From Apis mellifera (taxonomy: Eukaryota > Arthropoda > Insecta > Hymenoptera > Apidae), in assembly GCF_003254395.2 (NCBI RefSeq), contig NC_037640.1, positions 1,761,501 to 1,825,500 on the forward strand: 64,000 nt of DNA. The letters run 5' to 3'. Below the pieces are notes generated by a model. The model was not told where the DNA came from. It made no database searches and was given only the letters and a program-made list of their open reading frames with translations. A program made the translations under genes and the position numbers. Below are positions 14,610-29,600 of the stretch, one piece after another (the stretch's first letter is position 1; every line of letters starts with the position of its first letter).

Positions 14610-17600
14610 CAGAAACAGAAATTTCTGATTATTTCCAACTTTGAAAGAGGTAACTACACCGCAAAGAGGGAGGGGAAAAAAAGAATGGATGGAAACTACG
14701 GATTTTTCATCCCAACACGAAATCGGAATATCATCGAACGATCCATTCGTTGCAAATCATAGTTTCGAATTAACGAAAGGGAATAATATTCCAGAATCGA
14801 ATCATGTAACGTTTGCTCGTCGCCGCTGCGTGATATTTCGAATACATTTTAGCCCGAATATCGGATATTATGTTGGCTGACGCGGAGGGAAATGTACAAC
14901 AGGCCAGAACCAACAAATCCGGTTTCGTCCGATTACGGGCTCTCCAATCGTTGACTGACACGTGTGTGTGTATGCGTGTGTGTGTGTGTGCGTGTGTTTC
15001 ACAAAGCAAGAAATACTTGGAATATGTTCATGGAGCACTCGTTTCGTGCTTACCTGTATATAGATACCTGGAGCTGATCTTCTTCCGTGGCAAGATCCGT
15101 CATTCTAATACCCTTTAAACTCACGGCTAGAGAAACTCGTTGCAGCTTTTTGCCGCTTGCTTTCGCCTATTGAAGAGAGAAAAAAAATATTGTTAAGAAT
15201 TTTCTGGTTAAAATGAGAGAAGGAAACGATTGATCAGTCTTTAATTTTTGAAATATTCTTCGATTAAGAGATAAGATATGTTTCGAAATTTAAAATTGTT
15301 AGTAAATTGATGGATCAATATTTCACTGGTCTGACTTGAATTTTAAATGTAAATTTTATAATATTATTTTGTAACGTTGAGAAAATAATTGATGCTGAGA
15401 TTAAAAAATTGCAGTAGTTTTGTAGTATCGTGTGCGTATAGAAATTTGAAAAACAGATATAATTCTTTATTTATACGGTAGATTGGGTAAAAAAAAAAAA
15501 TTGTGTAAATGAAAACTGAAAAAAAAAAGAATAAAATGCATACGAAAAAACTGATTCTAGATGAAAATCCGATATGGACAATACGATGAATTATTTTCAA
15601 ACGAAAGGTATGAAAATCATTGAATAAAAATGTATTTTAATTTTGATAGGATATTTTTTTTAAATATTTATTTGAAAAAAAAATACCGTGTTGTTAAAAT
15701 AGACATTTGAATTCTTCAAAATTCAATCAAGTTTCAAGTACATGTATGTATCATTCTAAATAATATTATAATGGAAATTTTTTTAACAAAATTGATCAAA
15801 TATCAATATTTTAACATTAAAAATATTTAAGAAAAAAAAATTTTAAAAAATATATGTAAATATATGTGTAAATAATAAATGAGAATAGAATTACTTTTTT
15901 CAAATTGTATTATTATTTCAAAATTGTGTGAAAAAAAATAGTCGTGTAGAAAAAGAATTAAATAGATCAATTTTTTCCTAATAATTCTCTCTAAAAAATT
16001 TATTGCATATTAGAAGAATATAAAAATATAACCCAAGATCAATATCTTCATTTCTTTCTAAAAGAATAGTTTGCAATATTTTATTTTGATTATTATAAGA
16101 TCATTTATAATTAAAACACATACGATAACTTGAAAATTTAAAATTAACTTTTTTTGGATAGAGAAATTTTATAAATACACAAATTATCTTTGATTTATAT
16201 ATTTGATTTATATTTACATTTTCAATTTATTTTTTAAATATTAAGAGAAACTCTTGCAAATTACAAATAGAATAGATTATTAACTAATCAATATTAGTTA
16301 ATAGAAATACCAATATTATTATATAATGTTAATTTATTAATTTATGTTAATATAATATAGAATTTTAATTATACTATTAATAATATTAATAAATAATAAT
16401 ATATAATTCTATTTATTAATTATTGATATATTAATATATTAATAATTACATTAATATTAGAGTATCATATAAACCATAAATTATATGCAAACATCAGAAA
16501 CCCATTGCTCTGAAGAATTCTTCTAATTTCAATCTTTAATTTTCAAAATAATAAAAATTAAAAGATAGAATATCAAGTATAAAATAAATTTGAAATAATT
16601 TTATAAAATATATTTAATAGAATATAAAATTTTATTTCAAATTTGTATATAAAAATATTTTTTTTTTCATATAATTTTGTTTTACATAATAACAACATTA
16701 ATAAAAATGGGGAAAAAGTCATTTTTGTTGATAAAGTAATTTTCATGTCTTATTTCAATTTTTAAAAAAGAAAAAAATTATTTATTAACAATTTAAAATT
16801 TTCAAAATCGACGAATTAGCACAAGAAATGTTGTATTGATTCTATGTTTTAAAGACAGTCTAGCTAGACCTGGAACATAATTCAGCTTTTCGTAATTTTC
16901 AAGAACATTCTCGAGATTCCCCACACGTTCGAGAATTCCAAAATTCTCAGGAATTTCACCTTATCAAATAACAAAATACTTTTGGAACTTGACTCGAATA
17001 AGTGAATTTTATTTTACCCATTTCTTGTTTTACAACTTGTAATCTTATTTTATTTCTTGAAATATTTTTTACTTCTCTAGAATTTTAGAATTCTATTTGC
17101 TATTTGATAAAAATAAAGATTGTAATTGGAAGAGATTTTTACTTTAATATCATTATAACCATCATACAAATAAAACAAAATAAGATTTAAAAAAAATTAT
17201 TTGGAATTACAAAATGGTTCAATCGATATAAATTATACGTCACAATCTATTTTTCAATGTATCTTTCCAATGTTAAAATAACTTTACATCTAAAACAGCA
17301 TAATTTCATTCTTTATCGATGGATTTACAATTTCAATCTATAATACACTTATCTAATACAAAATAATTCATAATTCTTTGTTTTTTAAATAAATCAATTT
17401 TTTAAATTAGCTAATTTCTTATATAGTATATGAAAAATATTATCTTATACTTTCATTTTATTTCTTCTTAACGTTATTTGTATCATGAATTATGGATCAT
17501 ATATTTATGATCCATCATATTGTAGCGTCTTATTCTATTATATCTACATCTTCGTTTTAGAATGTCTCTAGAAGAGGCATCTCTATGATTCTCATATTCT

Positions 17601-20600
17601 GAAATATCATTTAATTTAATTTCGTCCTTCTTTGAAGTTTATGCACTCATTGGAGAAATGATATTTCGTTTAACGAAAGAAACTTTATTGGATAATTATA
17701 GAAATAATATACAAAGGAAAATTTTAATTTTATTTCTTGAAATATTCGCGAGCGAACTTGCAATTTGCAACAATCGTGAAAATCGCGAATATCTTAGAAA
17801 ATTTGAATGTAAGTCTCCCTTGCTTCTACAATATTTAAGTCTCCTTAAGTTTGTGCAAAAACACGTTTGCATGTTGAACGATTCAAAATCAATTGAAATT
17901 ATTACTCAATGAAGATAAAATTTATTCTTCGTCAAAAGCAAAATTATCACGTTAAAATAAGCTTGTTAAATCTATTAGATTTAATATCAGATTATTCAGT
18001 CGCGATAGAATAATTAATAAATCGATTTCATAGAAGGGTTTAATTAACTTTTTTAAATATCCGTTGAAACGTTGATAGATAAAGGATTATATCAAAGGTG
18101 AAATTCATAATGTCATTGGTTCAGATTTATGAAGCGAAGTTATTGATTTTTTATAGAGTTTTTTAACCATAAGTTCTAGCTGTCAGACTGGGAACGTTAA
18201 TCGATGTTATTAAGCGTTGCAATTTATTTCATCGAGCGACTAACGAGATAGCTGCGGCTTAAGTTACTCGGTGAAGAGATTTATACGCAATTTTAGGCAT
18301 TGTTGGAAAAATGTCTTTGTTAACTCGACAAGAGTTAAGTTGAATCTCTTGGAAATTAATATTCGAAAATTTTCTTTTTTTTTTTCCTCCTGTATTAAAT
18401 TGAAAAATTCTTTAATTTAACCATCTTCTAATTAGTGTAATTTTAAATATTTTTAAGAAAAAATTAATTTTCTCAATATCTTTCTTGTTAGGAAAAAAAT
18501 TATACTCTTGCATTATAATTTCATATAAAAATTGAAGGAAGCGTAATAAATATATTCAAATATTTAAATTATATCTTTCCACAAGCATTAATTATATATA
18601 TAAAGCATCGAAATAGAGCATAAATATTTATAAATAATTATAACTATATAAACTTATTTCACGAGAATAAATACCACATGATTCTAATAATCGCAATAAA
18701 ATATAATTGCATTTCTATATACGAAATCCGCCATTTCGATTCGCCAATTCTAACGATTTCGAATCTTCATCGACACGTGTTAGAAAGATTAGATATAAAC
18801 GATCGTAAAAGAATCGTAAAAGGCGTGCACGTACCATCGTAATGACAGTCTTGATGGCTTCTGCAGTAGCTTCTTCGCTCGAGGGGGTCTCGACGAGGGT
18901 GCTGCCCAAATATTTGAGGGTGAACCTGGCCTCCGACACGTCCTCAGGTTCATCGTGCGTCGTGCTCGCTGAACTTCCGCCCTCCACGCACTCGCGACTA
19001 TTCGCCAGAGCCCATTCCTCGCATAGTTCTGTAATTTAATATCGTTACATCAACCTGCACTTCGACAATATTGCAAACTATCGTTAATAAACTCGTTACT
19101 AATTTGTTTGAATTTCGAAACATTATACGTTATCCTGTTGAAAATAATTCTATTGAAATATTTTCCTTTCGAAAATTGAATCTCGGAGATTGAAACAAAA
19201 ATTTTCTCAGAATGTTAATTAATAATAAAATCATGAGAATTTTTTATTGGATCTTTTTTAAAAAAAATGTTTTATGATACATGGTTTTTTCATTTTTGTA
19301 TTCAACATTTTTATTTGCATCACTGTTTTAATTGTCTGTCTACTCCTTGCTAAATGTATATACATTTTTTTATGTGTTGTTATTTTTTTTATTGTTGTTT
19401 AAGCTCCTCGAAAATCGATATCTCTGGGAATTTTTTCTAATTTTTCTTGTGTAACGTGTCAAAGTTTATTTAGACAGATTTAGGTTCATTTAAGAACGAA
19501 GATAGAGTGAAGAATGATCCTGTTTCTTTGGAATCAATTTTCCTCAATGGTGATCGATTACGAATATATTAACGTTTTATCGTATGTATTTTTATAATAA
19601 TTGAATTTTTTTATTTTTTAATTTTAATATATCAAAGCATTTATATTTAATGGAAAGAAAAATTCGATTATTTGTGTGTGGTTCTTGCGCATACGAACGA
19701 TAAATTGAATAACGGAGAAATATAATGCCGCAAAAATATTTGGACATTGAGATTACATAAATTTTACATTAACGAAATAATCAACGAAATGCAATTTGTT
19801 TGTTGCACAGCACAGTAAATTGTCGTGTTGGAATATTTTTTTAACAACGTTAAATTTCATTATTCAATTTATTTATCGATCATGCAATATTAATAAAATT
19901 TATGTTTCTGTTAATGGATGCTTTGATATATTATAAAAAAAAAACAATAAATTCAATAACGTTATAATAAATAAATATAATGAAGCAATAATGTCTGGTG
20001 CGTGTCCAAACATTATTGCGTGTTGTGTAATAAATTAAATTTTGTTAAAATTATATTTAGCGAAATTTATCTTTGGGAAATTGTATAAAAGAAATGTTGA
20101 AAGAATTCAATGCTTTCATATTATGTTCTTGTATACACATTTAAATAGAGTAGAGATTAATAAGAGAACTGTCACATTTGTATCATATCACACACTTCAT
20201 TCATGATGTGACAAAAATTATTAGAATTTATTTTATTTAGTAATCATATTATTTCATATTATATATTATACATTTAATTATCTCAAAGTTTGTAAAAAAT
20301 CAAGACAAACTATCACAGAATAGTGATAAATAAACTAATAATACTGATTGACACAAATAATAACAATATAAATTAGATTTCATACAAAAATAATAAATAC
20401 ATCTTAATATTCTTTTAAACAAAGTTATTGTATATTTATTTATAAAATAAAATTTAAATACAAAATTATGAATAATGGTATTAAATGACTTCTCTCATAA
20501 ATTAGACAAAATGAACACGATAATAGCTACGACTTTGAAATTAGTAGTTGGTCGATGCAAACTAACTTTGGGAAGGAAATGCAAAGTCCTGAAACCTGAC

Positions 20601-23600
20601 CTGAATCAAACTCTGATTGAGACTTGGGTTAAGGCCATTATGTTCTCATTCTTATTATATATATATAGGTGTTCGATAAGAAATGTATCTAAAATTTAAA
20701 GATTCTTCAAATGAAAAAAAGAAAAAAATTATCTTCCTTTAATTATTGATAAAAGAAAATATCTTGGAGAGCATATTGATCCATAACCCAATGACACATG
20801 AACAGCAACTTCAATCTCATGTAAATAGTAGGTAAAAAAAAAAAGAAAAATCTTATTTATATTTTAATGTTACAAATACAATATTTCATTTAAAACGACT
20901 TTTCTCATTATTCACCTTAAAAAAAAAACGTTTAAAATTATAATTTAATTCCATTATCATTTTCTCGATTCCTTCGAATTATTTTCCAGAATTTGCTAAC
21001 GTTAAAAATTTTCAATTCTTCGATTTTTCAAAAAATACACAATTCAATATTTCTTCGCGTTACAACAATATTGTCCAACCAACCGTATACAAACACAAAT
21101 AACGTACGCGAATATATATAGTAATTGCAATTACCAGCCTCCAACAACGAGATAATAGATGTAAGGGGGTGTTTATCCTAGTCGAAAACGCAGTTTCGCA
21201 AACGTGTTATACGAATGAAAATGTAACCAGCCTGCCGAAGATAAATACAGACAATAGACGGAATTGGGGATGACTGGTGTAACATTTAGTCCTGGTATGT
21301 ACATACGCGCGACCACGTAAACCAGTCTCGCCCTACGACCGTGTCGTCGGGAATAGCACGTGTGCCAATAATGGACGCCCCACACGCATCATGCGGTATC
21401 CTCGTTTCACGCACCCCCTCCATCGACGCCCTCTATCGATCATTCTATCGAAGATTGACCAATTCTGTCCGACGAAAGGAAGAAGACACGAATACGACGG
21501 TCAAATAGATTTTGATCCGGGTTTTCGGTGCAAAGTCGGCCATGCAAGTTGCGGTTGGCGCCAAATTCGAATAACGAGCTATGCTCGAACCAAAGATTTG
21601 TAAGTAAATAAGTAAATTTAGTTTCTTTAGAATATTTCAGAGAGCGCAGGTGATCGAGGATATTTCGAGGGAATTTTTATACAAAGTATAAGCTGTTTAT
21701 ATTTTAATTTAAAAGTTTGTTAAAATTTATTCATACGAAAAATAAGGAGAGTATAGAACGGTAGAGTTTACTTGTTCTTTATGAGTTTTTATCGATTTCA
21801 AGATGCAATATCTCTTAAATTGAAATTGTTTAATATTTTTAAATACTTTGTTGCGATAAAATAATGAACTTTTACAGTATTTAAAAAATTAAAGGTATCA
21901 TGTATGTTGTAGCAAATAATTTTTGTAAGAGCAAATTATTATAAATAGAGCTGTTACAGATTAAATTCGTAAACTTTGAAAATTAGGAACAGCATGTAGA
22001 AGGTGAACAGACGCGTTGTAAAATAGAGGAAACAACAAAAGTAAATATTCTTTCGAGAACTTGTAAGAGTTTCTAGAAGACTAGAACGAGAAAGTTAGAG
22101 AAGTTGCAACATCTTGACATTCTCGCCCTGAAGGAAAATCGGTTCCAATATTTTCAAATGTTTTCACCGATATTTCTTTACAACTCTCTCACCGAAACTA
22201 ATCTTTCTTCTTTACCTTCACAGATGTTGCTACAACTTTGTTGCTTCGATCTTTCGTCTTCTTTTTTTTTTTTCTTTTAATGAAAATCCACGTCACGTGA
22301 TAGAAGATATTTATTTCCAGTGTAACAAATGCAATTGTCAATTTAAAAATTGGAAATAAATGTAATTGATATAATGTGTCAAAGTTATATGATCATGTAT
22401 GCATATCAAATATTATTATTTGATAAGAAAAATAGATGGAAATGTATAGAAACTTTTTATATCTTTTTTTGATTAACAAATAAATTTAAATTATAAATAT
22501 TCAAATATTTGCTTTTATAATAAAGAATATATTTATCAAAATCATATAAGCATTTCACATAGTATTCAATTGCAGCCATAGTATCATAAACATTCAAATA
22601 CAATAATATTTAAAACAAAACACTTGTTAATATTATAATATAGTATCATATCAAGTATTCAATTCATAGTAGATCATAGACTCAAATGTTCAAATATATA
22701 ATTGAAATACTTATTATATATTTATAAGTATATAAAATAAATAACTATTTCTTATAGTATTTAATTAATGTCTACAAAAATAAAATCGCAATTAATTTCA
22801 TTTAACACAAATATAAACTTCAAATAACTAATTAGGATACATTTTCTTATCTAAATATTTTTACACACCCTTATTGTGAATTGTCGAATAAACCATTTGG
22901 ATTTTATTTTTTACTCTTATAATAATATTTAATTAATATCTACAAAAAATAAGATATTATTTCAAATTAATTACATTTAATCAATCATTTTTTTTTCTTT
23001 ACTATATTAAATCGCCTACTTGGATTTTGCTTCGTTCGTCCAATAATTACGTTCCCCGTTTTGATCCTGAAGCCTCTCCAATTAACTTTCCCCATACAGT
23101 TTTCCCACGTCCACGTTTCAATTAGACGATCCAACGATTATTTCGATGTCCAACGATACCTTTGTTCTTACCAACTCGCACAAAGGACGGTAACCCGTCC
23201 ATTGAAACGGTTTCCTACTGTTCTCTTTGCTGAAAGAAAGAAAGAAAGAAAGAAAGGAAAAAAAAGATTTGGCGCTTTAAACGACTAGATCTCGCGAGAT
23301 AATTAACAAAGGAACACATTTATCCAGCTTAATTCTCTTCTATATCCTTCATTTTCATTTGAATCGTTTAACCAAGTTTATCTATTAAAGTAAAGTTGCA
23401 AAATCTATTTACATTGATGTTTACATAGATTAGAATTTTTAGAAATACGTTTAGGAGGAAAAGTATTTAGAAATTGAATTGGAGAGATATCGATCAAAAT
23501 TTTCCTCAAACACAAATTGTAGTAATTGACTATAATGATTGAGTAAAATATATGTAAATATATAACTAGTATAACCAAAGTGAGAGAAATCTAGAAACTA

Positions 23601-26600
23601 TTCGTTTAGAAAGAAATAAAGAATTGCTTGCAATTTTACTTTACATAAGAAAGATAGGAAGAAAAATAGATCTTGATAAATTGGAGCAATTCTACTTTTT
23701 ATCAAATGAATGGTATCTCTGAATCGGTCTCGGTTTTATTGACATTTAATTTATCTCAAGTTCTCTACGAGATTTATGAGAAAGGTAATTTCCTGTAAAT
23801 ATGTAATTTGAGGTTAGATTTGATCCGCGAAATGATGAATTGCTTAAAGATTATAAGATTTGGTGGGAAAATTTTGTTATTAACCGCTGGTATTAATTGA
23901 AGGAATAATGGAACGAAATGCTTTATATATTGTTTACGATTAATATTATTATCGGTCGAAATTGGTTTCGATTTATGAAGTCTGTGTCAATTATTCCAGC
24001 GAAATTCAGAAATAATTATTGATTAACACGCTTCGTTAGCACTGTTACGATAATACAAATATTTTTAGCAATTAAAATTTTATTGATTGTAATAAACAGT
24101 CGCATTCATATTTATTTTGTTTATTTTGTACTAACAATTAAAGAAAGAAGATAAATGTATAACGTTGTACTCAAAATCATTATTTAACTAATTAGAAAAT
24201 TGTTATAATTGTTACTATATCTGTTATATTAAAACTTTTTTAAAAAAAAGAATTAAAAATTAATACATTTTCTGGAGCAATAATTCTTTGCTCAAACGAT
24301 ATTAATATTAATTTGAAAAATTCAAATAACTGTAAGTAAATAATTCAAAGTCGAAATATCTGACAAACAACGGTAAATTTTCACTTATTTAATAAGACGG
24401 AAACACTTGAACTCGTAAAAATTTAATTTTCTTCTCTCGTAAAAAAATTCATGATTCTCGAAATTACCTCGCTATGCGAAGGTAAAATCGATACAAACCA
24501 TTTAATACTTGAAACAGAATTTCACAGGCTGTATATTTATTAAAAAAAAAAGGGGGGGGAAAAAGGAGGAAAAAAAATAATTGAATTTTATTTCAAAACT
24601 AAAATGAAATATTCAAACTACAAAAAAAATATTTTCCATCTAGCAGATACGTAGTACGAGACCTTGCACGGTTCGTTGATACTATTATTATTGAATTTGC
24701 CAATCGCCAATATTTATGGAACATTGTGAATTCGAACAGGAAAAAAAAAGAGAAAGAAAAATACGAAAGATAAAGAAGGTGAAAAATAGTGAATCGAGCT
24801 TTCCCGTTAGCCCGACCGCTGAGTGGTGAACCGCAAATTAAATCTTTTTCCAAGCCTTTTACCGCGATATCCACGTGATCCTTCGATATCGGATTTATTT
24901 CTCTTTTATTTCTGGCCCGATTCATTCGATAGGAGAACTAGAGAACCTTGTTGCTTTCGAGGAGAACTTCATTATCCTCGAAAAATATACAATTACTTGG
25001 AAAAATCTCTTAAACTTGAACAGAAGTGTCGAAAAGTTGATAAAAAGCCTGAATATCAGAGTGGAACGAAATAAAATAAAAATTTTCCAATAAGCGAAGA
25101 GAAAAATTTGCATCTAATTTGTTCCTTGCGATAAAAACCATAATTTTCGTAATGTGTTTCTTTAATCCTTATTTCATATCATAATATAAAAATCCTTTTT
25201 TCTGTTTTTTTTAGACTATAAATTTATCAATGTTTTAATGTATGTAAATATTAGATTTTGAAGAAGAGATTGCTCACAAAAACTCTGTGAGCAAAATTAA
25301 GAAATTCTTTATTTTCTTTAATATATATTACTTTATCCAAAATTTTTATACAAAAGAAGAAACAGTTATTTCTGGAGAACTAAATTTAAATTTCTATAAT
25401 TTTATAATTGGTAAAAATTTGCTGATCTTTTAACAGCTTAAATATTACTACGAAAAATAATATTAATATTCTAGTAACCAGAAGTTATTCGCACGAATAA
25501 AGATTTATACAACAAACAATAAAAGCAATAAAATCGTTAAATCTTGTCCAATATACTATAGATAACCGCAAACCATTACTTGTTTACCATCAATCGATAA
25601 AGGAATAAATACAGGTATCGCTGTAATAATCCATTCGAGTATGCATTTTAACTCGATAGCATCCATTGCAATTCGTTAATATCCATTGTTTATTCGTGCA
25701 TCATCGATGTATCGTTGATTGTTCTCAATTGGTATTCAGGTGGATACATGAATTTTCCAAGTTATGTAAACGAGATTAATCGCGTGGATTAATTTGTTAG
25801 AATCGATCGAACAACGAATCTCGCGAATATTACAGTGAATGTTTTTTTTTTAAATAAATTTTTGAAATAAATTTCCTTCTTCCTTTTTTTTTTTCCTTGA
25901 TAATTGTACCATTCGTTTCTTTCATTCTGGAGCAATGTTAATAACAGCGGAGACAGAAGAAGAAAACTCTTCATCTCTCGCATTTTCCAGCTACGATATA
26001 TCCGTTCGAAAAATAAAAGCATCTATGCGTATGCATTTTATTCTTTTTTATTTAAAAGTGTTTCTCTTCTGATACGTGTGCATTTATTTCCAATTTTAAT
26101 TTCGAATAATAATATTCGAAATTTTAAATTGCAAATATTTCAGTATTGTTAATTCCTTGGCTACAGATTTAATTTGAAGAAATTTTCCATATGGATCTGA
26201 TTTAACGTTTGCCAATATTCAGAAAATAAATCAACTTCGTTTCGTATAAAAATTCATTTAAATTCATTTTTGTAAAATATTTGTATAAAATGAATTGCAA
26301 ATATTTCGCATCGTTAATTCCTTGCAGTATCTTAGGATATAATTTGAAAAAATTTTCTAAACTGGATTCAGTCTTTTTTGTGCTCACAATTTTTCTTTGC
26401 AAATTTAAAAAATATCTATAAATTTATTATTAATATTTCTGAAAAATTACATTTACATTTTAAACAAATCCAATTTGTCATTATTTAATAATAATATCAA
26501 TCTCTATTGATATATTTATATATTTGAGAAATGCAACAATGATTGGCCAAAAGATTAAATTTAAAATAAATATCTAATTTTATATTTTTGAAAAGTAGCT

Positions 26601-29600
26601 TTTCATTCTGTATGTTTATTTATAAATCCCGTATTAACAACTCGATGTGTTATTAAACATATCGTGTCTCGCATCAATTAACAGCGAATGAATGTAATCG
26701 TAAACCGAGGTTCACTGACGTTTAATTCATAAACACGTGATTGAAATGTCATAAAAATGCACCGTCAATAAAGTGCACCGTTAAATACTCATTAAAGAAA
26801 AACGTTAATGGATTACGCTCTGATAATATAAATGGATAATTATGCAGTAGCAAGTGCAAATACTCTTTAATCGTTTTAAGTTAAAACGAATAAATCGTTA
26901 GATTTTACATTTCATTATTCCTCGAAGTGATAAATTTTTTTTTCAACGAAATTTAGCTTATAAAGATGAACAATAATTAAAATCGAACGAACCTAATCTA
27001 ATCAGTTTTAATTCGAAATTTTAAATTCGATTTTCTCGAAAATGGAAAGTAAATTTTAATTCATGTATTAATTAATCAAAAAGAGAAACAAACTAATTAA
27101 TTTAATTAATTAAATTTCATTCGTAAATATATTACGAGAGATTATATTGTTAACAATTTGTTTACAAATGACTTTTCATATTAGCCTATTTAAGCCTGTC
27201 TCATGGGCTATTTATTGGTTCTGTTATTTCTGTTGGAGGATAATTAAGGCGTGTACAAAAGCTTTGGAAAGCAAAGAGTCGGTGTGTTTTTTGAAAAGAG
27301 ATGAAAGCGGAAATTCGCAAAGCCAAGGAAAGCCAAGGTTTAATAAGCTCGAGATTTTTGTTTCGAAACGAGCATCATCTTCAGCAAGAATTTTACAAAT
27401 AGAGAATTGTATTTACCTTTTAAAAGAGGTACATTGAAAATATTGAAAAAATATTAGAAATTTAAAAATATCGAAGAAGCATAATTTCGAATTTTCTCAA
27501 ATCTTCTCAAACACTTTCTACAATTTAAAAAACGTAGCCTGAATGAAGAATGAAATTATAAAATAATTATATTAATTATAGAGAAGATATGTTGCTTAAA
27601 AAAAGAAAAAAGAAAAAGAAAAGTAATCTTTAATTATTTCAAATTATCAAAATTAATGGATATAACAATAAGAGGAATGTCATTGAAATATTCGAAAGCT
27701 GAAATCAAAACATGATCCAGAATTCTCGAAATTCTCAGGATTATCGAAATTTTCCAACTATCCCGACAAATTCTCGAGATTCCCCAGAATCCCAAAATTC
27801 CCCAGAAATCCCGATATTGCAGAATATGTTTGCAAAATACAATTTCAACAATTTCTGTCCCCATTCGAGTTTCTTACATTTTGTTTGACACGCATCTCGG
27901 CAAAAAAAGAAGAAAAAGAAAAGTAAAAATCGATCGAAAAAGGGGAATTCATTAAAAAGGGCTGACGGTTTACGACAAATCATGCGGTATTTTCGTCCAA
28001 GAACATTAATTGCGTTGCCTTTCCCCCGTGGCTCTCCGCTTTACGAAGTTATTACGCGGAGGGGAATAATGGGCTGGTTTTCCAAGGTAAAGGGTACCTT
28101 TGGAGGGTATATTTTCCTTGATTATGCGAACGGGACAAAAGGCTGCGAAGGAGACAAGCCACCGACTGTGCTTGCACGGACAACTTTTTAAAGTTACCGT
28201 GCCGGCTAATTGCATCCGACCTCGGCAAACAATCCTGTTGCTATATGAATAATTAAAAGATACGGTGCTATGTGTCGAGAAATAAATTCGATTAATAACA
28301 ATAATGGTAATCTCGTTGAAAATTTATCATCACTTTGATCGTAATCCATCATTTACGTGTGAAATGGATGGTTATTTAACCCTTTGCACTTTTTAATTTT
28401 TCTTTTAAGCAACCATTAAATATTTTCTAGTTATAACTAAAATCATTCGAGATGAATAAGATACAGTAAAAATTGTTCCAACGATTAAATTAATTATTGA
28501 AAAATAAATTATTTTTCTTAAAAAAAAACTTTCAATAATTAAATCTTAAAATTGAAAATTATTCATTTACAAAAAGGATCTGAAAAGAGTCTCAATAAAA
28601 TATTTGAGAAAAAAAAACATTTTAAATTATTTTAGCAGCTGCTTTTATAATATCGAGTCTAACTTAGATATAAAAGTCCTAAGGGTTAAAGATTATTTAT
28701 TCCTTTAATATTCTATTTATATTTTTCTCAATTAAAGCAGCAATAGAATTTATTGTTCAAATAGAATATTGTAGCAAGTGTTATCATCATATCAAAGTAA
28801 TAAATTCGTTTATGAGATTCTATTGCAATTCTTTTCTGTATTAATAATAGATTTTTAATTGTGTCACTTTTCTAGCAGGTGATATAATTTCAATTACGAA
28901 AAGAAATAATTAAATCTAGCAAGATGTTTATAAAATTGTCAGTAAATCGGTGTTAAAATATGCACAAACGTCGATAGTTAATAATGGCAACTATTGATTG
29001 CGTGTAATATCGAAAAAAATCGAAAGTCAATATTAATGATTGTAGCGAACAAACGAAGTTTAACAAATATTTATAATAAAATAGAATATTAAATATTAAA
29101 CATTCATAAGAGGAGATATTAAATTTCCAAGCAAATAATGGCCGTTTAATGAAATTTAAAATGATATTCGATAATTAAATATCTGGAAAAAAGAATGTTT
29201 GAATAACAATATTGCTGTAAGAATATTTAAATATTCAAATATGAATTTTCAATAATTATCTCACTCAATTACTCGATCATTTTCTATTGATTATTAATTA
29301 TAATATTCTTTATCGTATTATGTAATTATAACGCAATCATTCCTTTCTCTTCTTACAGATATACGAGGATCCACTCGACTAGTGCATAGCAATAATCAAT
29401 TTTTTCTTTTTCAAAGGATATAAAACCCCCTCCTTGCTCGAGGTTATTATCCCTTTGCACGTGTCCATTTTCCTTTCTTTGAGGTTCATTCGCCCCCACT
29501 TATTGTTAAATCGTTACGATCTCAAAGGGATGCAAGATACAATTGTTTCGCTCTCTCTTCGAATAATTAAATTTCGAGAGGTTATCTAAAAAAAAGAAGA

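Noticed and set aside
18715..18834. Continuation of the exon 2 frame past the donor
   Set aside because: The sequence after GTACGT loses PTB homology. Splicing to exon 3 restores it exactly, so this is intron.
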